A DNA stretch of 64,000 bases. Origin: Cyathus striatus (Eukaryota; Basidiomycota; Agaricomycetes; Agaricales; Nidulariaceae). Shown in pieces: positions 11,286-21,668 of the stretch (position 1 is the stretch's first letter; every line of letters begins with the position of its first letter). The notes beneath the pieces are model-generated. The model was not told where the DNA came from, did no database searches, and was given only the letters and a program-made list of their open reading frames with translations. The DNA is taken from positions 2,046,001 to 2,110,000 of the forward strand of contig JAOVFP010000018.1 of NCBI GenBank assembly GCA_025738555.1, given 5' to 3'. The position numbers and the translations under genes are program-made.

Positions 11286-11879
11286 TCAGGTTGTCAGTTC
11301 CGCCGGTGTGTATGCTGGTGGGGGTACCACTGGGTACACTACCAATGCTCTCATCAAGTCCTGATGGTCATAAGGGTTGTAGTAATCTGACCTGCTGTCA
11401 AATTTATAATTTGGAGATTCCTCGACATCGATGTGGATCATATCTTCCCTGTCCCCATACAGTCCTTGTTCATTACCACCATTATCAGGTGTCTCCTGAT
11501 CATTTTGGTGGTCCCTTGTCTCAGCATCATTATCCACTGAGTGGGCCACTCTCAGTTGGTCTCATTGAGGGAAGGGGCAGTCCCCTCTGAAATGTCCTGT
11601 CTTGTTGCAATTGTAGCATGTCATGGATGGGCCAGCTTTTGCTGGTGCTGCCGGTTTCGCCGGGTTTGCTATTCTGACTTGTTGCATTATATGGTGGGTG
11701 CCCTTTGCCTCTTGCGGGGTAATTGCTGGTTTCGGTGCTGGGCCGGGCTCTGCTGCTGGTGTCCGAATGATCCCCCTCATGTTTCCTGTGTTTGCAGGTT
11801 GTGGTGTAGGTAAAGTCCTATGGTTCTCATTACAGTGCTGTACCTGATTGGGTATGTGCTCCTGGGTTCTGGTTCGCAC
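11286..11879 (-). pseudogene. Gypsy Gag C-terminal part with CCHC zinc knuckle
   Basis: The frame at 11562-11879 ends with MTCYNCNKTGHFRGDCPFPQ, a perfect CX2CX4HX4C zinc knuckle that binds RNA in Gag. It follows an Ala/Pro-rich stretch. A second frame (11286-11549) continues with an acidic linker towards the protease. The capsid region that should come before the knuckle is absent: upstream sequence turns into the DDE transposase C-terminus within a few bases of 11879. Confidence 0.8.
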
Positions 11880-12120
11880 AGTGTTATTTTGCGCTGAGGG
11901 GCTATCTTAGAGATCACTGCAATTACACTTTCCAAACACTGAAAGAAAACCTTCCAAAGGCACTTGAATCTGTGAAATTGGAAACCATATGTAAATGGGA
12001 GCACAGAATGATAAGGTGAATGGAAGCTTACCACTCAGGTCTTGGTGCAAAAGATGCTCAGTTGTGGGTAAAACAATTCAGCTCGAAGAGGTACTCATCA
12101 CACTGTAGGATTCCAGAAGG
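11880..12120 (+). pseudogene. DDE transposase, C-terminal half (broken)
   Basis: The plus strand reads YLRDHCNYTFQTLKENL, ALESVKLETICKWEHRMIR, a TGA where Trp would be expected, then MEAYHSGLGAKDAQLWVK and FSSKRYSSH. In mushroom transposases of this type this follows the last catalytic Glu and forms the C-terminus. It continues the gene whose first half is at 1521-2052. The residues just before YLRDH are frame-disturbed, which places the gypsy junction close to 11875. Confidence 0.75.
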
Positions 12121-12274
12121 GGTGGCCTGTGCATTTGATGCATAGCCCTGTATTACATAATATAATTTCCTAATTAGGTATACATTATGTAAGATGGCCA
12201 AAATCATTGAACCAAAAAATAATTTCTCCCACAGTTTTGACTTTCAGAAAAATCTGTCTTACAGTTTTATCTTG

Positions 12275-12308
12275 TACAAAAGTAGTGGTGTTTAGGTGAA
12301 CCACTCCA
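12275..12308 (-). repeat. Right terminal inverted repeat of DDE transposon
   Basis: Reads TACAAAAGTAGTGGTGTTTA and on to CCACTCCA, the reverse complement of 1314-1347 with a few mismatches. It is followed by TA at 12309-12310. Confidence 0.88.
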
Positions 12309-12310
12309 TA

Positions 12311-12740
12311 CAAGCTTCAAGCTCTATAATGCAAAACTGACACTTACATACCGGAGACCTGAAACATTAAACATAGAAGCTGTTGTTTGATATGTGAACC
12401 ATGAACTGAAATTTCAGATGTGGAACCGAAGCTAAGCAATATGCCACTATGCTGAGAGCCAGAGCTCGAAAATATTGACAAACTTGAGTGTGGTTGTCCA
12501 GCTTTCCATAAGTATCAAGTTGTTGGCTGTCATGTCCTTCGCAAAGAGGCCTGTTTACCATTTCTTTATTTTATTTTTTCTTGTGATTTGTACATGTCAA
12601 TTTTAGCTTTTCTCAGTGAGCGATCTGATTGAAGTGAGGAATGGCTGATATCAAGCTGATATATGACTTCTTTTCTTTTGTCAATGTACTAATCCCGTTG
12701 TTTATGTGGGGGGCTGGTGAAGCATGTATGTACAGTAGAA
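12311..12740. other. Stretch with no recognisable gene
   Basis: AT-rich sequence between the DDE transposon and the decayed duplicated segment. No motif-bearing frame or repeat match was seen. Confidence 0.4.
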
Positions 12741-14111
12741 TGTGGGACAGGTTGCTATAATTGCTTGTGTTCATATATTTCTTGTGCTGTCTACATACAT
12801 TTCTTCTATCAGTGTGTTAAGTACAGTAATCACACTATACATTAAGAATTGTCAAGGCAGAATGGCTTTGTGGTACTTGTGTGCTTGGCCCGTACCCAGT
12901 CTTTGGTTGTCATTTCACAAGAGTCAACACAAAGTTGATGGTTATTTTTCTTTTCTTTGAACTCTTGTGTGTTCTAAGTATCTTTTGTCCACGTATTACA
13001 CTAATCACACTGTATATGCTAAGCACTGTCAAGGCATGATAACTTAGTGGTACTTATCCAGTTGTTAGTTTCTATTATGTAATATGATTCATGTCAGATT
13101 TTTCTTGAGCTGTATAAGTGTCTCTTGTAGATGCAGTACTGGATCATGCTGTACGTTAATCACTGTGATGGCAGAATGGCTTAATGAAACTTATGTACAT
13201 AGCCAGTAATTATCTGGTCATGATTCCGGTCTGTATCTGTATTGTGTTTATTTTTATTTTTATTATGCACGAGTGCCGCAACTTATATATGAGCAATTTT
13301 TGGATTGTGAGACACTTGTCAGAAAACCCGGTTAAGGGTGCTTCCAGGCATCCTCAAGAGAAGTCGAGAGTAGAAAAGATAAGCTTTGTCTTTGTGGGTA
13401 AGGAGTACAAATGACACATGTACTAGCTAAAATACTCTATTGGAATATTCCATGTCATGTGACCACTGCAAGAGCGCAACCCAATTCTGACAATGCTTGT
13501 GATTGGTAGTATGCATTGTGCCTGGCTTTGACTTTTGGTTGAGGTACAAATCACATGTTTCTGTTAAGCATCATCAAGACACCATGACTTGATGGTAGTA
13601 TCCAGTTGTTGACTGCCATGCACTTTCCTGTTTAATACTATTTCTTTACTATTTTCTTTTTGTGATTTCTGTGTCAATTTTAGCTTGTTCATGAGCAATC
13701 CCACCAAAGTTCTGAATACTTACTATTCCTTGCTTAACAAGCTGAACAGAGTCTGGAATAATCTCAATTTAAGTTACTTGGTAGTGAACTACTGTAAAAT
13801 TCCACCTGCTTCTGACTTGCTTCCCTCCTATACCTGAACATGTACTCATGAGAAATATTCAGATGTCTTGCCTAGAATGAATTTAGTTTATTCAATCTCA
13901 AAGCCATGCGTATCTATCCTGCTATGTGGGTGCCCAAGTATCTTTATTCTTCTTGATGTACTCCTTCAACGTCGCTTTTCCAATGTATTTGATTGTCTTT
14001 CCACCTTCTGTCAAGAAAAACTTTTCTTCTATACCAGTTGGAAGTTTCCCCTCAAAACCACCCAGCATGATGGAATAATCCTGTATATTTCACTCCTCCA
14101 CAAGATCAGGT

Positions 14112-14330
14112 GGACTCCAGATGGACTCCAAGTGGACTCCAGGTGGACTCTACCTAGACTCTACCTGGACTTTACCTGGACTCTACCTGGACTCTACCTA
14201 GACTCTACCTGGACTTTACCTGGACTCTACCTAGACTCTACCTGGACTTTACCTGGACTCTACCTAGACTCTACCTGGACTTTACCTGGACTTTACCTGG
14301 ACTCTACCTGGACTCTACCTGGACTCTATT
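14112..14330 (+). repeat. 11-bp minisatellite, forward
   Basis: About 19 units of GGACTCTACCT and variants (GGACTTTACCT, AGACTCTACCT). The same unit appears in reverse complement at 14930-15420, forming the outer arms of the foldback element. Confidence 0.9.
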
Positions 14331-14380
14331 GTCACAGTTGTAACATGTTTCCTAGTTGTCAAACTTGTCACATGTGTGTG

Positions 14381-14785
14381 AAAGTGTGACATGTTGGAAA
14401 ATGTTGGGAAAAAGCGTGACATGCGTGACAAGCGTGGGAAAAGTGTGACATGTTTAAAATGTGTGGCAAGTGTGACGATTGTGATATGTGACATTTTTCG
14501 AACATGTCACACTTTTTCCCACGCTCGTCACACATGTCACGCTTTTTCCAACATTTTCCAACATGTCACACTTTCACACACTTCAAGTTTGATGACTGTA
14601 GGTGTTGGAAAATGTTGGAAAAAGCGTGACATGTGTGACGAGCGTGGGAAAAAGTGTGACATGTTCGAAAAATGTCACATATCACAATCGTCACACTTGC
14701 CACACATTTTAAACATGTCACACTTTTCCCACGCTTGTCACGCTTTTCCCAACATTTTCCAACATGTCACACTTTCACACACATG
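14381..14785. repeat. Large palindrome of TGTGACA-type sequence
   Basis: The left arm (14381-14563) and right arm (14603-14785) are near-perfect reverse complements around a 39-nt centre. Each arm is itself partly self-complementary, with repeated GTGTGACATGTT and AACATGTCACAC motifs. Confidence 0.88.
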
Positions 14786-14929
14786 TAACAATAGAGTCTA
14801 CATACAGCTTAAGCACCACACTTTTTCTAACATTTTTCAACATGTCACACTTTCACACATGTGTGACAAGTATGATAACTGTGGGAAACATGTTACAACT
14901 TACAGCTTAGGCACTTGAGTTCAGTGGAG

Positions 14930-15420
14930 ACCAGGTAGAGTCTAGGTAGAGTCTGGTTGCTTGAGTCCAGCAGACTCCGGGTGCAGTCCAGCTTCTACCT
15001 GAAGTCCACTTGGAGTCCATGTAGAGTCTATAATTTTCTCTATATAAAGTCCAGGTAAAGTCCAGGTAGAGTCCAAGTAGAGTCCATGTAGAGTCCAGGT
15101 TCAGTCTTGGTGCTTGATTATACTAAAGTCCAGGTAGAGTCCATGTAGAGTCCAGATAGAGTCCAGGTTCAGTCTTGGTGCTTGAATTTACTTAAGTCCA
15201 GGTAGAGTCCAGGTAGAATCCAGGTGGAGTCCAGTTGGAGTCCAGTTGCTTGAGTCCAGTGGACTCCAGGTGCAGTCCAGCTCACACCTGGAGTCCACCT
15301 GAAGTCTATGTAGAGTCTATTATTTTCTATATGTAAAGTCCAGGTGAAGTCCAAGTAGAGTCCAAGTGAAGTCCAGGTAGAGTCCAGGTGGAATCTACAT
15401 GGAGTCTACACGATTTCGTG
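14930..15420 (-). repeat. 11-bp minisatellite, inverted
   Basis: Many units of AGGTAGAGTCC and variants, the reverse complement of 14112-14330, broken by short spacers such as TTGGTGCTTGA. It forms the right outer arm of the foldback element. Confidence 0.88.
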
Positions 15421-15797
15421 GAGGAGTGTAATGACCTCGAATAATCATCTGGTAAGACAACACCCTGCCAGACGGCAATCATTTCTTCTACTGGAACACA
15501 TTGGTGAGTGATCTTGCATCCCAAGACTTCACTAAAAAGGGCAGCAGCCTGTTTGTATGTGGTTAGATTGAGACTACACTAAAAAAACTCATTGTACTGA
15601 TGTTGTTGTAAGTCAACAACTCCAGACCAAATATGAAAGGTTCCACATAATTATAATCGTCTGTGGTGAGAGCTTCAAAAGCTACCTGTGCGATATCCTG
15701 AGCAGAGATGAATGGGACACGACCATCTTCAGCAGCAGTTACAATTTCATTTCTCTTTTTGATACTTTCAATAAAACTCCAGGAGAAGTTCTCTAAA

Positions 15798-16622
15798 ATT
15801 CTGAGGACTTTATGCTTGCCCCCTGTTACACGTGGAATACACATGAATTCCACCTGTTCATGTGTACTTCACATGTACTTCATATGTACTACACTCCACC
15901 TCAAATGTATTCAAATCAGCAAATTTCTATTCAAATTTGCGAATTTTGTACACATGTAGGGGTGAAATATCAAAATTCCACATGGAATTGCAAAGTGAAG
16001 TTCACAAGGAATACACATGAACTAGTTACACTTGTACACTACACATTGTAGTTACTTATAATACACTTACTCACCACTACCACAACAAAAATGAATGTTT
16101 TAGCATAATGACACAAAGGATTGTCACAATGTCACACTTGTAGTTATGACACTTTTCCCACAGTCATCACATTGTTACACTTGTCTCACCATGTCACAGT
16201 TGTCACACACTGTGACAGGGGACAAATGTGATAGCTACAATAAGTGTGACAACTGTGACAACTGCAACATGGTGGGATGACTGTGACATGACAGGACATG
16301 TGTGACACTGCATTACATGTGACAAATGTGTATTGAGTGTGATAAGTATGTGTTAAGTGTAACAAGTGTGCATTGAGTGTAACACTGTATTGACACTATA
16401 TATTGAGTGTGACACTATGGGTCAAGTGGGACAAGTGTGTGACAAGTGTGACACCATATATTGAGTGTGTTATGTGTGACACCATGTGTTGGGTGTGACA
16501 AGTATGTGTTGAGTGTAACATGATGCATCAAGTGTGACACCATGGGTCAATTGTGACAATTGTGTGACAAGTGTGACACCATATGTTGAGTGTGTTAAGT
16601 GTGTCAAGTGTGACACTGTGTG
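15798..16622. repeat. Satellite insertion replacing part of the NmrA pseudogene
   Basis: The right-hand paralogue has about 150 bp of coding and intron sequence (45525-45672) here. This copy instead has about 825 bp that begin with CACATGTA/CATGAATTCCA-rich sequence and become dense TGTGACA, GTGTGACAAG and TGAGTGTGA repeats (16120-16620). The motif is the same as in the palindrome at 14381-14785. Confidence 0.75.
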
Positions 16623-17509
16623 TCAACTTAGAATGACCCACTTCTCGACGCCCTTCATAATGGCCAAGTTGATAAATGGCTTCATAATAGGGAGCATATC
16701 AAGCTCAGTTGGGCCAACAAGGTAGACCTTATCGATGCTGGGATCCTTTTCGAAGGGGGCCGAGAAAGTCGATGGGTCATACCAGTTGAATCTTACTGCA
16801 GGCAGAGATTCTGGTGCAGTACTGGCACAGGAGGTTATTAGGAGAGGGATGTTAGCTGCATGTAGGAGACAAGCAAGTTTGAGGCCTGTTTTGCCTGTTC
16901 CGCCTGTAATGAGGATTGTCATAGTTGTGAGTTGACTTTACACTTATGAAGGATATGTTGTTGGGTGAATTTCATTCTATATTCATGCATTATATTTCCA
17001 AGTTTTGGCATGAACACCTTTAACTTACTTACTCAGGCATTTCATGCATTGACTAAGGGACAAAGGGTGCAATGAGTAAGGATTAAGTAAGATGACAGCG
17101 ACTGAATAGCAATTCTCAAGAAATTCTCAAGAAATTCGAGGGTGCTGGAACAATGAGCGCCCACTCAGCAACATGTCAATTAAGTACAGCTATCACCATG
17201 AAGAGCAGGCTCTGACAGAGATATTGCTAACTATCTGATAAAGCAGACTTAGCCACAAGCCTACATATGGTACACCCCGGTGTTAATACCTTCTAAAAAA
17301 GGCTATTTTGGACATCAGGGTGAGAACTATATTCCATATGTGTACCTAGTGTTGCCACAGTTCGACTCGAAAACCATGAACTGCTGTAGTTGAGTCGGAA
17401 ATGACTGAGCAGAGCTGAGATAATGACCCTTCGGTTCTCACAACTTGACCTATTGGAGAAATCACTCCTGAGTCGACCTAGCCGACTTGAGTCAGACCTT
17501 TGGTGATGT

Positions 17510-18537
17510 GTCCCCTGTTATTATTCAATCCATAGATCTGGGCCAAATGCAGTAATTTCTGATGCTGGCGAAACCCGAGAACACACTGGCTCATTCATGC
17601 AACCAAACCAAGTATTTGGCATTGGCATCCTGTTATTTGGTTATGCGTGTGCATGGAAGTATTGTAAGTACTTAGTACTACAGAAATTGAATGTCAATGG
17701 AGATCTATTGTTTACACAAGGATAGTTTCAACATAAATGCAAGAGCATAAATGTGTAGATATGAAAGTGGAAGGCATGTAAATGGTTAGCTTGCTGTAAA
17801 TTAAATATATTCAATAAAATGCGACATTAAATCACTATTTAATATTAAATACAGACCAGTGGGCACAAAGAACTGGCAGTGGGCTTTGACTGGGTTCAAC
17901 ATACTAGTTTGTACCAAGTTTGTAGTAAGACATTGGTTGATATACAATGTTTAGTCAGTATGCAGTGCAATGACCTTCAATTTAAGATATATGGTAGGAC
18001 ACTGATTTTATGTAGATCAATTAAAAATGGTTAAGAGTAGCAGTACAGTATATTTTTTCCCATTTAAATGAGCACCAATACAAAATATAAGTTTAAAATT
18101 ATATCTAAAAATGACTGGAAAGCTTGAGCATTTGCAAAGAAAGAATAAATGCAAGAATAAAATAATGCTAGAAGGGTTAGACATGTAGCAATGTATTAAA
18201 TAATACCTACAAGTGTATGATATATTTAATATATTTAATATATTTAAGAATAGCATGTCAAACCACTAATGAAATGGGGACAAAAAATTGCAAATTAGTT
18301 CCGGCCCCAGGGAAAGAGCCAAGTATTACCAGATATAAGTATATATGTGCGTGCAATACTATGTACATACAGAAGTACTTCAATTAGTAATACTAGTAAT
18401 ACCTAACCACACAAATTAGCTCATGAAATGGTAAATAAACACCCAGCTGGATGTGCAGGCTGATTTGTCTCGACAGATAATTGAGCTGTGGGAATGCTGA
18501 TGTCCCTGAGAGATCCAATCAGATAATAACAGGGGAC
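17510..18537. mobile_element. Terminal-inverted-repeat element, copy 1
   Basis: The ends GTCCCCTGTTATTATTC (17510) and the inverse of GTCCCCTGTTATTATCTGATT (18537) form inverted repeats. The interior is AT-rich and noncoding, with shared landmarks (AAATGCGA...ATTAAAT) found again in the copy at 25384-26964. At 1028 bp it is close to the 1021-1045 bp of the other copy once its solo LTR is removed. No transposase is visible, so it is non-autonomous. Confidence 0.75.
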
Positions 18538-18559
18538 TACAAACTCTCAGACCTTTCCT

Positions 18560-19700
18560 CATACCAACACAATACCAATACCTCTCCCCGTTGTAGTTTT
18601 ATATGTCTATGCAACAGAGTAGAGACTTCTTATATACACTCATTGTTTCTCAAGTTGATCATAGGTGAGGTTCAAATCTTCTTTTCATGTTACATTGGTG
18701 CTTACTTCCCTCAACTTACTATGTGTGCTAGTGGAAAATTGTTTGATCTGTGAATTCCCCAGCTGGAAACTCATCTACAAAGATGTAGGCACATTTTATT
18801 TGCATTGAAGAGTCATGATGTTATGAATTAATTGGTCTGCCAAATTACCAGTTTATGTGCTCTGGAAGATCTTCATTCTTCACAGGTGTGCTGGGTAAAA
18901 CAATATTCAAGCCTTCATGCCTTTGTGGTGCCTTATTTTGTGCCACCATCCCAACCTCAATATATTTTTTGAAAATTTCTTCCCTGTATGTGGAGTTCTG
19001 ACATATATTGCACTGGGCAGTGAAATTTCCATTCTTCAAGCTTAAAGTGAGTCAGGTTGCAAGGGGCTAATGATGGGGACCTTTTTAAGACTGTGGTGCG
19101 CATTTTTCATTGTATTTCAGCAATCCAGAGATCTAAGCATTGATTGAAACTTTAGAGTGCTCAACAGGCTTTGCCTAGAGATTGGTCTTGCTTTTGTAAA
19201 GGTATGTGATGTATACTGGATATTTAGACTAATTTCATGGACTGTGCACAAGCATTCCTAGGGGTGTTTTATCGCATCCAAATACATCACCCAGTAATTG
19301 TCAACCCCACCATACTGTTTCAACGATCCATGGGCCTGGCAGGTAATTTATTCGAAATTTTCTCTTCATTCTCCATGTTGTTCTCCCTGAATGTTCACCC
19401 ATTTGTTTTAAACTGTTCATAGTCACTGCTGGTGTTTTATGTTTCATTTAGGTACCATATTACATTCCTTCCACATATAAAATATGTATCTAGTCTGTCA
19501 ATGCAAGCAACAATATCTTCACTTCCTTTTGCTCTCTTGAACTTTTGCAGTCTCCACTGTTCATTATAAAGTTTTCTTTCTTTTCATAAACCTACCCTTG
19601 ATGTCGTGACATGACTGTTCACAAACTCTAAATTATCAAATCCTTCCAAATGGTGCTCTGCAGACCTTTTTTGAATCTGGTATAGTTCAAGCTTCTCTCT
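18560..19700. other. Stretch with no recognisable gene
   Basis: A short minus-strand frame (18845-19039) has a CX2C pair and no recognised domain. The rest is AT-rich with no match elsewhere in the window. Confidence 0.4.
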
Positions 19701-19710
19701 ATTTAGAATA

Positions 19711-20345
19711 TTACTTACACACTTTAGCTACTACAGTGCAAACAACTGACATTCTGGTACCTCGTAGAGCTGCAAACAGGGGTAGAAGACATGGTACAGC
19801 ACCATTAGATACATCATCTACCACTGCAAGACCATCTGTACTGGTCAACTTCACCAACAATGCTCCACTGATTCTCACTACCATTGGCAGCCCTGTGGCT
19901 ACTATTTCTTCACCTGGTGCTTGTATTCCAGTGACAATTGCTGTACCAACATCCACTTTCATTCCCTCTGTAGACCTGGATGAAAATCCATTTCTTACAA
20001 GTCTCAATCATCATGGAAGTCCTCAGAGCTCAGCTGCAACAGAAACACCAATACAGTCTCATCTTGAAGCTGTAGCAAGTCTCATGAGCAGTTCTATGAG
20101 TAGTAATTCTCCTTGTGCTGTTCAACACAGTCATCACCATGCACAACACCATGCAATTAATGGTTCAGGACTGATCAGTAATTGAAAGGGTAACTTTGCA
20201 GATGATGTTTGGACATTCTTCCGCAGAGATACTGATGAACAGACATGTTTATTTTGCCTGTAAGTTGTAACCTTGCTACATTCTGTTATTATATTTCATG
20301 TTACTAACATTTTATTGCTTTTAGGAATGAAGTTGAATTAGGTCT
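19711..20345 (+). pseudogene. BED/hAT transposase N-terminal relict
   Basis: A plus-strand frame with RRAANRGRRHG and a Ser/Thr/Pro-rich disordered stretch runs to a stop at 20184. After the stop the same frame reads DDVWTFFRRDTDEQTCLFC, which resembles the start of a BED-type zinc finger (aromatic pair followed by CX2C) in mushroom hAT transposases. A plausible intron (GTAAGTTG to TTTTAG) follows, then NEVELGLKWANSF and a stop. No RNase H-like or dimerisation region follows; the sequence turns into GTACC-rich repeats at 20366. I infer a transposase stump. The zinc-finger assignment is tentative. Confidence 0.4.
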
Positions 20346-20365
20346 GAAATGGGCCAACAGTTTTT

Positions 20366-21000
20366 GACAGTACACATGGTACTGAACGGTACTCAATGTA
20401 CCGTGCATGTACCATGCAGTACTGATTAATACTGTAAATGTACTGTGCATACTGTACATACTGCACAACAGATACTAATTTACAGTATAAATTGTAATCT
20501 AAATAAGCTATGTAAAATTAATTAAATACTAATTATTATGCTATAACACTGGTTGATGAGGGTATAATGTATGGATTATCAAGATTCTTCTTGCATCTTT
20601 GCCCTCATATACCCAATAAATTTAAGTATAGTAGTGTACTCATAGTATAATTAGGTATTGCTGCTGTACAATTAAGCTTACCAGACATAATACTAATAAT
20701 TATAACACTCTTCATCAATTAAAGTGCAAAAATTTGAATTAAGATTTACTTGGAGAAAATTTTAAGTTTCATATATTATAATGACATGTATTTATTTAAT
20801 GTAGCACCATGCATAAGTACTGCACACTGCCACAATGTACTGTACAAGTACCATACACATCAAAAATCACGTACCATGCAGATACCATGCACAAAAATCT
20901 GTACTGTACAGTACCATTCATGAACAAAATACTGTAAATTGGTACCGTAAAGTACCATGCATGTACCATACAACAATTTTCATGTACCGTGCAGCATTAG
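20366..21000. mobile_element. MITE-like region with GTACC/GGTAC-rich ends
   Basis: Both ends are dense in TACCGTGCATGTACC-like motifs in opposite orientations (20366-20480 and 20805-21000), around an AT-rich core. Dense subterminal motifs of this type are also seen in the hAT at 49414-53987 (there ACGGTA/TACCGT). No exact terminal repeat or target duplication could be fixed. Confidence 0.5.
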
Positions 21001-21668
21001 TGTATTTATGTCAATAAATTAATTGCACTTCTTGTGTATGTACTTCACTCTTACCTGCCCTCCCACTCAATATGCTTATCAATTAAGTATATTGCTCATT
21101 AATGCCGACCTTCCCACCCATCATTTCCCACGCCTCCGCTTAACAATTATGTTGCTTAATTAATGTCAATCTCTCCGCTCATTGTTTCCCACGCCTCCGC
21201 TTATTAATTTTCTGCATGACAACCTTCCTGCCCATCATTTCCCATGCTTCCGCTAATTATATTCAGTCCCCTGCGCGCCCCTCTTCTCAAAAATTCCCAT
21301 GGTATTTCCTCTGCTAAATACCTGCCCTCAACATTTCCCACACATTTTAGCGTTGCCCACTACTGCTTATAGCTTCCCATGCTTCACCATCTCATCAGTT
21401 CATTGTTCCCCACCCCCTGCTTTCATTTTCCTGCACACATATTGCTCATTCTTGGACTTTCCCTTAAATTATAACTGTAGGTTGTAGGATTCACTGTACA
21501 AAAGTATTAATTATTTCACAGTAGAAATTTGAATTATTTCGCATTTTCATATGATTACCCATTCTTATAATACCTAAAGTACACCATAATGTATAAAGCA
21601 AAATATATTACATATATTACAAAAATATTCAAGAGAAAATATTAAATACTGAGCTAAATAATGTGAAA
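21001..21668. other. Stretch with no recognisable gene; short diverged tandem motif
   Basis: 21040-21290 contains about five loose copies of a motif like CCCACGCCTCCGCTTATTAATT. No gene is seen. Confidence 0.45.

Larger units (their letters stand above)
2060..11875 (-). mobile_element. Decayed Ty3/gypsy (chromodomain) retrotransposon
   Basis: On the minus strand the order is Gag CCHC knuckle (11.6 kb), protease (11.1 kb), reverse transcriptase (9.1-9.9 kb), RNase H (7.5-8.0 kb), integrase (5.9-7.4 kb), chromodomain (5.9-6.0 kb), then an extra reading frame (5449-2292). This order defines Ty3/gypsy. I found no LTR pair at either border, and the part of Gag before the zinc knuckle is missing, so the copy seems truncated at the 5' side. 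The coding parts are full of TGA stops where Arg (CGA) is expected. The element sits inside the DDE transposase gene and carries its own insertion at 8046-9130. Confidence 0.85.
1314..12308 (+). mobile_element. TA-flanked DNA transposon, split by a gypsy insertion
   Basis: Inverted repeats of about 34 bp lie at 1314-1347 and 12275-12308, sharing GTTCACCTAAACACCACTAC and differing at only a few bases. Each end is directly flanked by TA (1312-1313 and 12309-12310), the target duplication used by Tc1/mariner/pogo-type elements. Just inside the ends are two halves of one DDE transposase (1521-2052 and 11880-12120), both on the plus strand and in the right order. Without the roughly 9.8 kb between them, the element would be only about 1.2 kb. 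I infer a small DNA transposon that received a gypsy element. The exact gypsy borders, about 2060-2280 and about 11875, are not resolved. Confidence 0.85.
14081..15438. mobile_element. Foldback element made of inverted minisatellites and a palindrome
   Basis: The paralogous sequence at 45159-45166 (GAATATTC) is an empty site. Here the same place reads GAATAATC (14073-14080), 1358 bp of unrelated sequence, then GAATAATC again (15439-15446). That is an 8-bp target duplication, typical of hAT transposition. Near its ends it has the inverted pair CACTCCTCCAC (14091-14101) and GTGGAGGAGTG. Inside are an 11-bp minisatellite in one orientation, a palindrome of roughly 180-bp arms, and the same minisatellite in the opposite orientation. 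No coding region exists. It is a non-autonomous element that would fold into one giant hairpin. Confidence 0.85.
13922..16922 (-). pseudogene. NmrA-like oxidoreductase pseudogene
   Basis: This is the decayed partner of the intact gene at 45008-45974. The start codon (16922) and nucleotide-binding motif GGTGKTG are still readable, as is most of the first exon to about residue 99. Then roughly 50 codons are replaced by satellite DNA (15798-16622). The second exon (SWSFIESIKKRNEIVTAAED) and part of the third are recognisable. The third exon is cut by the 1358 bp foldback element at 14081-15438. Stops and Cys/His/Gln for Arg substitutions match CG decay. It cannot make the enzyme. Confidence 0.88.
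12741..17340. repeat. Decayed duplicate of the 44.0-46.2 / 55.7-55.96 kb segment
   Basis: The sequence runs collinear with 44030-46205 and then jumps to 55760-55950, across the long-TIR element that interrupts the right copy. Long stretches match base for base; most differences are CG in the right copy and TG or CA here. The left copy contains two insertions that the right copy lacks (14081-15438 and about 15798-16622). It starts with a diverged array of roughly 200-bp units (12741-13720) that share the core CAAGGCA...ATGACTTA...GGTAC. Confidence 0.88.

Noticed and set aside
14112..14389. Repetitive protein with STWTLPGLYLD units
   Set aside because: The repeat is an 11-bp minisatellite inside a noncoding foldback insertion. 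The 11-residue period only reflects three DNA units, and the same DNA is present in reverse at 14930-15420.
13922..17000. CRISPR-like array in the TGTGACA and minisatellite region
   Set aside because: The sequence is eukaryotic, there are no equal-length unique spacers, and the repeats are inverted and contiguous.
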